Assembly (NCBI GenBank): GCA_949752745.1
Contig: OX457024.1
Location: 112,391,414-112,455,413 of the forward strand
Direction: 5' to 3'
DNA: 64,000 nucleotides
Source: Protula sp. h YS-2021
Taxonomy: Eukaryota; Annelida; Polychaeta; Sabellida; Serpulidae
Numbering within the stretch: the stretch's first letter is position 1; each line of letters starts with the position of its first letter. The notes below the pieces were generated by a model. The model was given only the letters and a program-made list of their open reading frames with translations, had not been told where the DNA came from and did no database searches. Below are positions 27,801-39,742 of this stretch, piece by piece. The position numbers and the translations under genes are program-made.

Positions 27801-30800
27801 TTGTTGCTTGTCACATTTAATTCAAAGTGTTTTGACAATTTTCATATGTGCTGTGTTCCAGCTTTAACTGGCCCCTTTTGTTGTTAATTGCAGTAAGTGG
27901 TCAGCTTCTAAAGCGGTACTGGTGGAGATCATCCTAGAGTATCCACGAGACTTGCTGGCCATAAGATTGTTCTACACTTATTGTTTTGAAACGCCGGATT
28001 ATGACGAAATGCGTGACGTCATGGCAAAAGTACTGGACGAATGGCACGAAAGCGAGCAGGAATATGGGTTAGTTATATCTCCTTTCCGTTATGATTATAT
28101 AAACACGCCAAAGGCCTATAGAATGGATCTGCATTTTTAATGGCTACCTTTTTACTAAGAACGTTAATTGTTTTTAATCTCTTTTAAGCCTTTGAACTAT
28201 TTCAAGTAAACTACGCATATTTTATGTCTTATTTGTTTTAAAAAAGCAAGAATTACAACTCAAAATGATTCATGTTGTCTCATCAAAATCTGTTTTATGG
28301 TTCATATTCAGATATTTACTAAGCATGTATGCATTTGCCTTGCAAGAAACGCACTGTTACGAAAAGGGCCTAGAAAGATGTAAACAGGTAAGAGCTACGG
28401 TTTGTATATTTAATACAAAATAAAGAATATTTCAGTGCAAGTTTCTAATTTTGTCCTTGTATTGTTTTTGTTAGACAAGTAGCAGTATAACAGTATCAGC
28501 ATATATCAATATCTTTAAAAGATCAATATATATAACGTATCATAACAACCGTTTTAAACTCACTGTAATGTTCAGCATTTTGTTGTTACAAAACATTGTA
28601 ATGTTCAGTGCGTGTGTGCGGGTTTCATTGCTTCCTTTGTTGTTGCAAGAAATTGTTCAGTGTGTGAGCGGTTTTCTTTGCTTCCTTTGTTAAAGGACTT
28701 CACAATGTTCAGTTGTGAGCGGTTTTTATTTCCTCCTTTGTTGTTGCAGTACTCTTGCAATGGTCTTGTTTCATTGCATTGTGTTTATTAGACTGTTCAA
28801 TGCGTTAAATGTATTTCGTCCTTTGTTATTACAAGGCACTGGAAATGAATCAGACGGACGCCTGGGCCACCCACACTATGGCCCATATCTATCTGATGAC
28901 TGGTCAACACGATGCTGGTTTGGATTTTATGCAGAGTACGGTCGCTAACTGGCAGGTAAAATATCAAATATATCATGCAGTCATGATACGAAACCGCTTG
29001 TTTTTTCTAACAGTAAACAACAGAGTGCATAGAACCGCAGAGAAAATCCCTTGACGTCATTTCACTGAGTACTCACAAGCCATATTTCGTTCTTTTACAA
29101 AACACTGTATGAAAGTAAAAAAATCAAATATAAATGAAAGGAAAATATTAATAAAATAAATATCTCCATAAGATTTTGTAAATTATATTTTATAATTTAG
29201 GTGATTCCCAATTTGAATTCCTATTGCTGTATGCTAGCATATTGAAGACATTGCTACAAATTTTAAACAAAGTGTTACATTTTCTTTGTTCAAAGTACTT
29301 GTTCCCTGTCAATTTTTCCTCGTTTGTTTCAACAAACAATTTTTCTGTGGGGCTGACATAAGCAGTGCTTATACTGTTGGCTGCATTGTCACTAAATAAA
29401 AATAAAGTAGACTTAGAATACATATACAGTACATGTAGAATATACATAGTATACTCATACAATACTTGTACTGTTGTGACCTAAAACAGCCAATCAAAAT
29501 CCAGTTATGTTAAACGGAGTTAACGTTATATGATATTGTAAGACGAACATACTTTCATAAAAACAGTTTTATCGTAACTACTCATATTGTTAGATTATTC
29601 ATACCGCTAGAGTATTCATATAAAACAGTAAACTTATAGTACACATAAACCACACATAGACTACACATAGCACACACATGAGTATAGACTGTCGTAAATA
29701 CTGTTGTGTCTTGTATGTTTTCGCAGTTGGACTCGGGTTTGGCATGTCACAACTTCTGGCATCTGGCCCTGTTTCATTTCGAAAAGGTTAGAAAAAGAAC
29801 TTATATACCATATACAAATAATAATTTTTAATCATCTTTTTTAATCAAACGCAGTGAATAAGACTGAATTTAAAAATATAGCTACTGACTTTCTATAAAT
29901 TCAGGGTTACCTTACATTTCTATAAATTTTTATTTTGAGTCCTTGAACACATAGTGTCTTTCATAAAAAGCAAAAAAAAAAAAAAAAAAAAGAAAAAAAA
30001 CAACAACTAAAATGTTTGTTGATTTACTCCAGGGAGATTTTGGAGCAGCGATTGATATTTACGATCAAGAAATTGGGAAGAGAGCGGTTACCCAGAAAAC
30101 GCTGCCTCAAATGACCGATGCGGTGTCTTTCCTGTACAGATTAAAACTCGAAGGTATAATTTTACTCTTAAAACTTCAAAATTGTACAAAACATGTACAT
30201 AACCAGCTGAGCAAAAACTTTTTATGTTCTATAATAAAATCATTTACTGTTGCCTCTACATCTCTTTGACATGGAAATGCCATCACAATAATCTTTCTAA
30301 AAATGATAACCGATTAAACTTCGGGTGATGGTAATTTCTCTTGATTAACCTTTCTTTTAAGAAGTGATGGAACTTGCATAAAATTGCCTCTTCCTTGTTC
30401 AAACAGCATTTGTGGGAGAATATAAGGCATAATGTTCCTGAAAAAGCCAAATAACTTTGTCGTTCGATATATATATATATATATGATGAGTTTGCTTCAT
30501 TGTATCTATCGTTTCGACGTTAGGAATCGAAGCAGGACGAGAGCGATGGGACGATGTGGTGGCACTATGTGAGCCACATATAGGCGACCACACCACGTGT
30601 TTTAACGACGCACATATCATGATGGCTGTGTCGTCAAGTCACAGACAGGAATTAAGTTCAAATATGCTCGATTCCATGAAAGTCATGATCAGGTTAGTTT
30701 TTTAGAGTAAGGATAAAATAATAAAAGTGTTTCGATAGTGGGATCAGCCAATGTAAAGTTCGAGAGGTAGAGGTTGAAACTCACCAATATGGCATATTAT

Positions 30801-32095
30801 CATTATAAATTTGACTCAAAATTATTGTACAGGGAGCTTTGTCTATGCAAACTAGTAATTCTTTAAATGTTCTGTAACCTAAAAAGTAAAGTACCTTTTT
30901 GTAATTGCTTTAGAAAGTAAAAAAGTTTTTAGGACTTATTAGAGTAGATTCAAAATACCATTATTATGGTATGCACCGAGGCGCAATTAAATTATAAAAG
31001 CAACAGAATACTGATATACTTCAAAATACTAACATTTATGTGTACTGCCAGGTATAGATTAGTATCTGGCTACCGAAGCACACATCTAGTTTAAATTAAC
31101 AAGAATTTGTATTCTAATTGTAAAAGCTATTTTGATATACTACAATATTTCAGAGGAGAAAAGAACTATGTGCAACAAACAAGCAAAAAATACAATCTTC
31201 CTGTGTGCCAAGCCATAGATGCATTTGAAAGAAAGGACTACGCACAAAGCATGGACTTGTTACTGCCCATACACAATAAAACTATAAAAATTGGCGGAAG
31301 TGGAGCTCAGGTGAAATGCAGCAATGTTTTAGCTGTTTAACCCTTGCTGCTGCATTATGTGTACTGTCAATCATGTCAGCTATGTTAATGTACAACCTTG
31401 CGTGGTCGTGTAAGCCTTCATTGCCTATGTAACCAAAGACTGGAGATGTAAAATTGAATTCGAAGACAGCAGATTCATTCTTCTGTCTGTTATCAGTTGG
31501 CTTTGCTACATCATTTCTGGTCAATATTTGCAGTTACTGAAAAAAACAAGAACTATTTAAGGAGCCTGTAACAGGTTCTTATTTAAAGTCAGAATGCCTT
31601 AACTCTGCTTGTAATAAAACTCCGTGATATATTACAGAGAGATGTCATTAACTTGCTGCTGATACACTCAGCGCTGAGGTCCGACAGACTTGAAGATCGG
31701 CACTGCGCAAAGTGAGTTCTGCTTTAGTTTTAGTACTCTGAAGTATTTAAACTAGCACCCAAGAAAACAAAGTAAAATGTCAATTGTAACATTTTTGGAA
31801 GGACGTGTTCTAATATGAAGTTTAATCATGTAACACTTATATTTTTCTGTTGTGTGTAAAATTACCAATCACACTAAACGTTGTTCACAATTTATAGAAT
31901 GGAACACATTTATAAGCAGATTTAATGCAATACTACACAAACATAAGCTTAATCAAGCAATGGTAATCGCACATAAGTGTTATATTTTGGTTATGTATTT
32001 ATTTTAGACAACTGATCCTTGAACGAAAAGCGTACCACGAATCACAGCTTACCAATGGTCTGCTTGCCCGTTTCCTTGCCACTCATGATGAATAA
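24846..32095 (+). CDS. TTC38: Tetratricopeptide repeat protein 38-like (TTC38), 12 coding exons, first exon missing
   Basis: Exons with GT/AG borders and consistent phase: 24846-24923, 27058-27136, 27417-27591, 27894-28067, 28312-28387, 28836-28955, 29727-29786, 30033-30153, 30524-30692, 31154-31310, 31638-31711, 32008-32095 (stop TAA). They total 1371 nt, 456 residues, near the full length of the family (about 470), so only a short N-terminal exon is lacking. Family landmarks: GLPMTTASNEACRLFDAAV, a CQAIHAADPTFVMGH junction across exons 2/3, QTDAWATHTMAHIY, CHNFWHLALFHFE, FLYRLKLEGIEAG.RW, FNDAHIMMA, and DLLLPIH...IGGSGAQRDV. TTC38 is a conserved cytosolic TPR protein of unclear biochemical role. 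The N-terminal TPR region and the conserved His/Trp-rich core are intact. Introns hold the satellites listed separately. Confidence 0.93.
24930..26345. repeat. Minisatellite GTGCTTCCTGTGACGTCTTTAT in TTC38 intron
   Basis: About 60 units of 18-23 bp based on GCTTCCTGTGACGTCTTTAT fill 1.4 kb, with variants (GTGACTTTTTT, GTGACGCCCTTT, GTGACAACTTT) arranged in higher-order blocks. It begins within 10 bp of the splice donor of the exon ending at 24923. ORFs through it (KDVTGSTKKSQEA) are repeat artefacts. Confidence 0.92.
26523..26935. repeat. Polypyrimidine tract (CCTCCCTC)n
   Basis: Over 400 bp of almost pure C/T on the plus strand (CTCCTCCCTCGCCTCCT), able to form triplex (H-DNA). Ser/Pro/Leu- and Gly/Glu/Arg-rich ORFs here are artefacts. 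Confidence 0.92.
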
Positions 32096-32418
32096 ATAGC
32101 ATAGCACAAGTCTCTTCAGGGCAGCAAAAGACATGACCAGTAGATACGCAATCCAGGGTGTCTAAATAAAAAAAACTGGTCGCATTCAGCATCCCATGAA
32201 GTTTTTCCGTAAGTTCAGTCATCGATCGGATTACAGACACCGAAACATTTCACTATCAGCCTATATACGAATGTGCAGACACCAAAGCATTTCACTGAGA
32301 CATTTATACTGAATATACAGATTCTAAAGCATTTCACCAGGAATCATTTATACTGAAAGTGCACACACCAAAGCATTTCACCACCTGGCATTTATACTAT
32401 ATATTCAGTAACTAAAGC
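32096..32418. other. 3' flank of TTC38, short AAAGCATTTCAC repeat
   Basis: Four to five copies of AAAGCATTTCACY spaced about 55 bp apart lie at 32245-32415, with AATAAA sites at 32090-32095 and 32165. No gene is seen. Confidence 0.5.
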
Positions 32419-33320
32419 ACTTCAGTAAAATCTCAGGTCCAGGCACCCTCGATAAGCTGAACAACTCGCTATACCGAACAGATTTTCTCGGTCCCTTTTA
32501 TTTTCTATTCATTTCCATAATAAAGTAAACCGGAGACCTCACTATTCTGAACTCCGGAGTCCGGCGTGGTACCGAATGCAAGCTGTACTGTATAAAGTAC
32601 CATACCTTGAGGCTACTTTAGACAAGACCCTACTATTTGTGTACCTGTAAATTCCTGGTTTGCTGTTGTTTTTAGTGGGAGAAACATGTATGTGTCGTAT
32701 AAACCATTGTTTTAGGTTATCGGTATTCAGTTAAAAGCCAGAATGAAACTCATTTTGGACCTGTACTACAGAAAAAATACAAAAGAGCTGGGGCTTGTTG
32801 ATTTTAAGGCATCTAATGAATGGTTTGGTAACTTTCAAAAACGCAAAAACATTGATTTCAATCATTCTGCGTTAATCTTGATGCAGTCAAAAACAGGACA
32901 GAAATATCACAAACCATTAGTGGTGGATTCGAAGCAAAGAACATACTTACATGGAAGAAATTAGGTTGCTCTTTCAAACAACTCCAAACTCCCCATGAGA
33001 AAATTCCATAGGAGAGGGGCATATCTCTGCTTGGACTGGATGTTTTAAGGTTTCACCGAGTATGGCAAAATCGTCCTGCGTTTTCATTCGTAGTAGGGGT
33101 GGGGCCGGAAGTTTCTCCACCCATCCAAACAAGTCATGTTTCAAGTTATTTGTCATTATGATGTACATAATTTCTTTGTATAGCAAAACTATTTGGATGA
33201 CACAGTTAAAAGTGTGGAAAATGAAGGACCGTCAATATGGCGGACATCTCGCTAAACCGGAGAAATTAGCTCGGTCCCCTGAGTGCCCGGTTTATTGAGG
33301 TTTTACTCTCTACAGCTTCA
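32419..33320 (+). mobile_element. Decayed Tigger/pogo-like DNA transposon with transposase N-terminal relic
   Basis: The 32743-32964 ORF encodes a CENP-B/Tigger-type DNA-binding helix block (KELGLVDFKASNEWFGNFQKRKNIDF). The flanks carry Tigger-like terminal words: CCTCGATAAGCTGAAC with TCTCGGTCCC near 32448-32500, and GCTCGGTCCCCTGAGTGC, TTTATTGAGGTTTTACT near 33271-33307 in inverted orientation. The DDE catalytic domain is missing, so it is a relic of an internally deleted copy. Confidence 0.65.
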
Positions 33321-34019
33321 ATGTGTATATTCTAATTAGTCAGTAATACTTGAGTATTAGCGAAGGTTAGATATATCTGAATCGTTACAAATGTATTGTA
33401 CATAACAGATTTCGCACAATTTAATAAACTGCTCTATGCAACATAAAATTTTAGACCTATTGCATGCCATAAACTACACCGAAGTTTTGCTTGCAAATAT
33501 GTTTAAAGTGAATTTTAAATTATTCTGTAATATAAATGAATATAACAATTCCTAAAAGAAATAAATTTATAACTTGATTTACATAGTCTCCTGTGAATTT
33601 TTCTTGACCAGTGAGAAAATGCTGATCTTTTAAGTTAACATCCGGGAAAATGTGAATTATATCTTCATAGTGATTTTGTGACAGGACTTAATCGACGTTT
33701 TCATTACAAATAACTTCAATATTCATCTACTTTTGCCTTCAAGTCATTATTCATTATTGATGAATTATTAAATGGGGAATCGACCAATCAAATTAAAGCA
33801 TATACCCTAGTCATGGAACAACTGCAAATATTGATTAGTTTTAACTGTTAGTCCCCATACAACTCAAATAAGCAATTGGGAACTAAATGCGAGTTTTACA
33901 AGGAATTTTCTTTTTTAAAAAGGCCCAGTTGAATTTGATAATCAAGTCTTGTCAATTTTTAACTAATGTATTGTACGAAAGAAGTGTAATTTATGTACTA
34001 TGTACTATTTACGAAAACC
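33321..34019. other. Non-coding interval, nothing recognised
   Basis: AT-rich unique DNA with no ORF or repeat of note. Confidence 0.5.
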
Positions 34020-34500
34020 AACAATGTGCGACCTTGAGTTCAGTCACTAATACTGTGTGTCCTCCTCTAGCCAAGCATCTCGATCGCATACTCTTAATCA
34101 ATTTTCGAATGTTTTCTTGTGGGATCCTTTCCCACTAATCTTGTTGTGCATCTATGAGCCGCTGTCTTGCGCGCGGCCGTATGTCTCTGCGTTCGATCCG
34201 TTGCCCTAACTGATCCCACAAATGCTCTATTGGATTCAAATCCGGTGAGAAAGAAGGTCAAGGCAACACCGCTACTCCTTCAGCATGCAAATAATCTTGT
34301 GCTACACCTGCCGAATGCGGACAAGCGTTGTCTTGCTGAAATAATGTGAGGTCCATATGCTGCTCAAAAAAGGATACGTGTTTTTCCGGCACTTCTGAAA
34401 TGTATCGCTGAGCTGTCAAATTTCCCTCCGCCCTAACTAAGGGCATCCTATGGCTGAAGGAAAATCCAGCCCACACCATTACACTTAATCCGTCCCAGCG
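34020..34500 (-). pseudogene. Tc1/mariner transposase, broken C-terminal half
   Basis: The minus-strand frame from about 34479 to 34258 contains MVWAGFSFSHRMPLV, GNLTAQRYI, FFEQHMDLTLFQQDNACPHS (second catalytic Asp in QQDNA.PH) and YLHAEGVAVLP. After a small indel near 34255-34262 another frame continues with FSPDLNPIEHLWDQLGQRIE (third catalytic acid, DLNPIE). The N-terminal DNA-binding half was not found. It is a decayed Tc1-family copy. Confidence 0.88.
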
Positions 34501-35890
34501 ATCTTACCCCTCCCTGCCCCCATGTTATCCCTCTTAATTTGGAGTCCCGATCCTATCTTCCGAGCCTGCAGACGAAACTGTCATCAATACATCAAATAAC
34601 ATGCAGGCAGGTGAATGGGAAAATCGTACTAGAGTCAGAAAAATACGAAAAAAAAACAGGTGTCCTCCAACGAATATTTTTACCTCTCCATTAATTTCCG
34701 GGAGGGTTAGGTGTTCACCCACCCCCTCCAATAATTAACCACCGAACCTCATTGTACCAACGTTGTGTTTGTTTTATTTCTTCATGACAGGGACGCGTTA
34801 TTGCCTCATCCGTTTTTTGTTTGTTTGTTTTTTTGTTTTGTTTTTTAGCAATCACTTAATGCAGTTTTAGATATTATAAAAATACTTTTGAATTTCCGAC
34901 ATCTGAAACAGCTCTAACTGAATTAATATATCTTGAACAACAAAATAGCAATAATTTAATCCTGTTTTTGATATCTAAATTCTACCTTTGAATAAATATT
35001 GATATCTGAATCTGCCGAAACACACACAAAAAAAAGAACATTCATTACTGTTCCACAGAACTAGTTAAAATTCAGGTCAACATTTTCGTACCTGGCCAAT
35101 ATCTTCAGGTTGACTCAGTATGTGATTTGTGCTCTGTTACCAAGACTTAACAAATTTAATTGCAAATAACTACAATATCCATCGAACACTGGCGTGCTGG
35201 TCAACACAGAAAAATTGTGGACTTCGAACTCGGCCAATCAGATTGTAGCTTTTCTTAGGAGTCATGTAACAACTGTTTACGTTGTGGATACAAGCATACG
35301 ACAGGGTGCGCTATAAAGCACTTGTTGACTTCCTTCTGAACTAAATGGTTTTCCGCGGCAAATAAAAAGACAGAATGCTATTTTTTCTCAAGATTTTATT
35401 ATCACAATGTTCACCTAAGACAGGAAGGGTAACACAGGTTATTCACACAGATTATTCACACAGGTTATTCAACACAGATTATTCACAAGGATTTCATTGT
35501 TAAAATTCAAAACTATAAACTAAAAAAAAAAACTTTTAAAATCCAGAAAATGTAAATAATAAGACGCTTCCTGAAGTGATTTGGCAGGATAACGTGTGAC
35601 GTCACTGTGACGTAGCCTCTCCGCAGGTCCCTATCTGCCCATGAACCCTGACAATGAGCTGCTTTACTTGGACGACTCCAAACCATTCTAAGTTTGTGGT
35701 TTTCTTTATTAATTTTATTTGGTTCAGCTGGGCCCCACGTCCTCAGATTTGACATGATCTTTTTTGAACAGAGACAATAAAAATTACAAAGAGAACGTCT
35801 TTTTCTATTCTATCCCGGTAAACGCGATTCGGGTGGAAGAATCTCTTGCTGTGTGAGTGTTATGACGTCAGATGATGGAAGTAGGACACT
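34501..35890. other. Non-coding interval with small repeats
   Basis: A GTTTGTTTTTTTG stretch at 34815-34850 and four copies of ACACAGRTTATTCAC at 35433-35490. No gene recognised. Confidence 0.45.
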
Positions 35891-35894
35891 ACCA

Positions 35895-37050
35895 AATATT
35901 AAGGGACCATCCATAACGAATTTTACAGACGATTATTAAGCATCCATCCAGCAAGTCTGCTGCCAAATGTTAAGGGACCGTTCATCAAGTGAGTTTACAG
36001 CCAAATGTTAAGGGACCATCCATCACGTAAGTCCAATGCCACATGTTAAGGGACCATCCATCACGTAAGTCTAATGCCAAACGTTAAGGGACCATCCATC
36101 ACGTAAATCTAATGCCAAATGTTATGGAACCATCCATCACGTAAGTCTAATGCCAAATGTTAAGGGACCATCCATCATGTAAGTCTAATGCCAAAATGTT
36201 AAGGGACCATCCATCATGTAAGTCTAATGCCAAAATGTTAAGGGACCATCCATCACGTAAGTCCTATGCCAAATGTTAAGGGACCGTTCATCAAGTGAGT
36301 TTGCAGCCAAATGTTAAGGGACCATCCATCACGTAAGTCTAATGCCAAATGATAAGGGACCGTTCATCAAGTGAGTTTACAGTCAAATGTTAAAGGACCA
36401 TCCTTCACGTAAATCTAATGCCAAATGTTATGGAACCATCCATCACGTAAGTCTAATGCCAAATGTTAAGGGACCGTTCATCAAGTGAGTTTACAGTCAA
36501 ATGTTAAGGGACCATCCATCACGTAAGTCTAATGCCAAATGCTAAGGGACCGTTCATCAAGTGAGTTTACAGTCAAATGTTAAGGGACCATCCATCACGT
36601 AAGTCTAATGCCAAATGCTAAGGGACCGTTCATCAAGTGAGTTTACAGTCAAATGTTAAGGGACTATCCACCACGTAAGTCTAATGCCAAATGTTAAGAG
36701 ACCATCCATCACGCAAGTCCAATGCCAAATGTTAAGGGACCATCCATCACGTAAGTCTAATGCCAAATGTTAAGGGACCATCCATCACGTAAGTCCAATG
36801 CCAAATGTTAAGGGACCATCCATCACGCAAGTCCTATGCCAAATGTTAAGGGACCATCCATCACGTAAGTCTAATGCCACATGTTAAGGGACCATCCATC
36901 ACGTAAGTTCTATGCCAATGTTAAGGGACCTTCCATCACGTAAGTCCAATGCCAAATGTTAAGGGACCATCCATCACGTAAGTCCAATGCCAAATGTTAG
37001 GGACCATCCATCACGCAAGTCCAATGCCAAATGTTAAGGGACCATCCTAT
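35895..37050. repeat. 37- to 39-bp minisatellite TAAGGGACCATCCATCACGTAAGTCTAATGCC
   Basis: About 30 units built from TTAAGGGACCATCCATCACG and TAAGTCTAATGCCAAATG, including a sub-family with GTTCATCAAGTGAGTTTACAG. The unit contains CACGTAAGT, a splice-donor-like sequence, in each copy. Confidence 0.92.
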
Positions 37051-37655
37051 AACTTCCACAACTTCACAACAGAACTGGCGGATCAGGAAAGCACACCATT
37101 TTGCGAAAATTTCAGTTTCTTCTTCCTTCTAAAAATTACAAAATTTAACACAAAGAATGAAAAACAAACAAACAAAAAACTAAAAACAAATAATTCCTTT
37201 GTTTTTTGTTTTTTTGAAGTTCCTAACAGCAAAAGCAAACCAGTCATCCAATCCCCTGTCGATATCACAGCTTTTTCCTCCAACCACAAAGGAAACTACG
37301 GTAAAATCACAACATCGACAGTTTTAGCAATTTTAGCGCACCAGAAGACAATTGGATGCCTTTTATATTCAGCAGTTTTCTTGGTTTTATTTTTGTTTTT
37401 GTTTTTTTTTTTTGTTTTTTTTTTTTTTGGTGGGGGGGGGGGGGGGTTCAACACTGCACGACGGGTACAACACTAGACATGAATGTACAGTACAAAAATC
37501 GCTATAACGACATCGGTTATGACGACATAGCGACGGTAACGACAAACCATTGCCGTGCCCGGTTACGCTTTCCTTGCTTCTTAAAACCCGTTTATTTTTT
37601 GGTTTTGGAAATTTTCCGCTATAAGTTTCTTCGCCTTTTTTGTGGACTGTTTTGA
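37051..37655. other. Non-coding interval with T-run and G-run
   Basis: A T-rich then G-rich stretch at 37384-37447. I found no homology for the ORFs here. The missing 3' exons of adenylosuccinate synthetase were searched for on the minus strand and not seen. Confidence 0.4.
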
Positions 37656-38035
37656 ACGTATCGACTATAACGACATATTGGCTATGACGACATCATTTCT
37701 CAGCTCCCTCCTCCTCCTCCCCATGTCGTCATAACGTATCCATTTTGACGACATATTGGCTATGACGACATCATTTCTCAGCTCCCTCCTCCTCCTCCCC
37801 ATGTCGTCATAACGTATCCATTTTGACGACATATTGGCTATGACGACATCATTTCTCAGCTCCCTCCTCCTCCTCCCCATGTCGTCATAACGTATCCATT
37901 TTGACGACATATTGGCTATGACGACATCATTTCTCGGCTCCCTCCTCCTCCCCATGTCGTCATAACGTATCCATTTTGACGACATACTGGATATGACGAC
38001 ATCATTTCTTAGCTTCCCATATCGTCAAAACGAGG
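37656..38035. repeat. 77-bp tandem repeat with GACGACAT motifs, about 4.5 copies
   Basis: The unit contains CATTTTGACGACATATTGGC, TATGACGACATCATTTCTCA and GCTCCCTCCTCCTCCTCCCC. Copies are over 95% identical by eye; the fourth has lost one CTC triplet. Confidence 0.95.
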
Positions 38036-38500
38036 TTATACCTTAGCTATAATCATGAGGCACTCCATTCCCATGGCGATTGTTATTATTTTAATTAAAT
38101 TCATTTACATTTAATTTTTTTTTAACTTTCACAAATATGCATACGCACCAATTGAATGTAGCTAAAAAATCAATACCGCTTCCACATTTTAATCAATGCC
38201 ACTTCCTAAAAATGTTAAGCTTTTCAATCAAGTCCTGCAAATTGTACACCCAGGTGGGTCTTTATTTATCAGAAAATTCTTATCTTATCTTGCACACTCG
38301 TGTTATCAGTCACATCATTATCTAAGCGCATCTGTCGTCTAACAACCAATTTTTTTCCTATAATCTTTTCTTGAACAAAAAAAAAATACCCCTTAGCCTC
38401 GCGTGTATAAAGCATAGCTACCATCGCTAATTATCGCCCACTTCAAAAAAAAAATGTACACATCGAACATTTCCCTCCCCCCCCCACCCCCACAAGTGAG
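38036..38500. other. Non-coding interval
   Basis: AT-rich DNA without a recognised gene or repeat. Confidence 0.4.
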
Positions 38501-38840
38501 GTTAGAGAGGGAGGGGTAAATGTGTGAGGTACCTATTGCGCAAGGCAAGAATAAGACGACGACGAGAACAAGGACACCCATGCTCAACATACACCCCCCC
38601 CTCCCGCCCGACCCCCCCCCCCCCCCAAACGCAGAGGGAGTGAAAAGGAGGAGGGGGATGGGGGGTGGGGCTAATGTGTGAGGTTGATGAACACCTCTGA
38701 CGCCGAGAACATGAACACCCATGCTCAACAAACACCCCCTCTCTCCCCTCCCCCTCAAACGCAGTGGGAATGAAAAGGAGGGGATGGGTGGGGGGCTGAT
38801 GTGGGTGGGAGGGGGGAGATTTAATGTGCGAGGCAAACAC
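38501..38840. repeat. Imperfect about 120-bp tandem repeat with C/G tracts
   Basis: Two to three degenerate units share ACACCCATGCTCAACA, a C-run, CAAACGCAG.GGGA.TGAAAAGGAGG and TAATGTGTGAGGT. No coding. Confidence 0.7.
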
Positions 38841-39193
38841 GCGAGGTATATGGCACAAGGCAAGGTTTATGAACACCACTAAACACGAGATTCCTTTTTT
38901 TTTTTTTTTTTTGCAATTTTCCCAATGTTTCATGAATGCGATCAATAAATTTGACTCAGCAGAGATGCAATTACGTGCTCTACCCGTCTGTGAGATCATT
39001 GATTTTGTCATTACTTACAAATCCAAATAAAAAATACGACGCTGCACACCTTCTGTATGTGTTTTATCCGTGTGTATTATTTCAATACAATGCGGCATAT
39101 ATTGTCTGAGATACACCGTCAATGTGTGCTCTATCCATATTTGAAATTTCAAAACAATCCGACCTATAGTTTTTCCTCTGAATCACAAATCCC

Positions 39194-39393
39194 NNNNNNN
39201 NNNNNNNNNNNNNNNNNNNNNNNNNNNNNNNNNNNNNNNNNNNNNNNNNNNNNNNNNNNNNNNNNNNNNNNNNNNNNNNNNNNNNNNNNNNNNNNNNNNN
39301 NNNNNNNNNNNNNNNNNNNNNNNNNNNNNNNNNNNNNNNNNNNNNNNNNNNNNNNNNNNNNNNNNNNNNNNNNNNNNNNNNNNNNNNNNNNNN
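39194..39393. other. Assembly gap (200 N)
   Basis: Unknown bases. The gap lies 350 bp beyond the last recognised exon of adenylosuccinate synthetase, where its further exons are expected, so the order across it is uncertain. Confidence 1.
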
Positions 39394-39742
39394 TTTTATT
39401 GTGGCAGACAAGCTCGAGGGATGGGGGTGGGGGGGGGGGGGGGAGGTCGAGGGTGGGGGTGGAAACTGATCAGAAACCAGGGCAATATCTTAAGTCTGTC
39501 GCCAGCCCGGCCAGATCGCACAGCAGCCATGAAATCGTTGAACTACATGCTATTTCAGTCAATATATACTAGTCTTCTCTCCGTCCCCCTCTGCCATTAA
39601 CTCGGTGTATAAAAAAAAAGGGCACAGACAGTAGAATAATATATATGACAGTTACACACACAGCACCTTATGGGGCAAATGGAAGATATATCACCGAAAC
39701 CATTAAAATGCGGAGAAGAAAAGAAGAAGATAGAGTTCGTAC

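Noticed and set aside
35513..35755. 80-aa minus-strand ORF near a small AT repeat
   Set aside because: No homology or composition signal; probably chance.
35895..37050. Another array with 20-bp conserved words that might be read as a CRISPR
   Set aside because: The spacing sequences are repeats too; ordinary minisatellite.
37665..37985. 106-aa ORF of RRELRNDVVIANMSSKW repeats
   Set aside because: Translation of the 77-bp satellite, with a repeat length that happens to keep the frame open.
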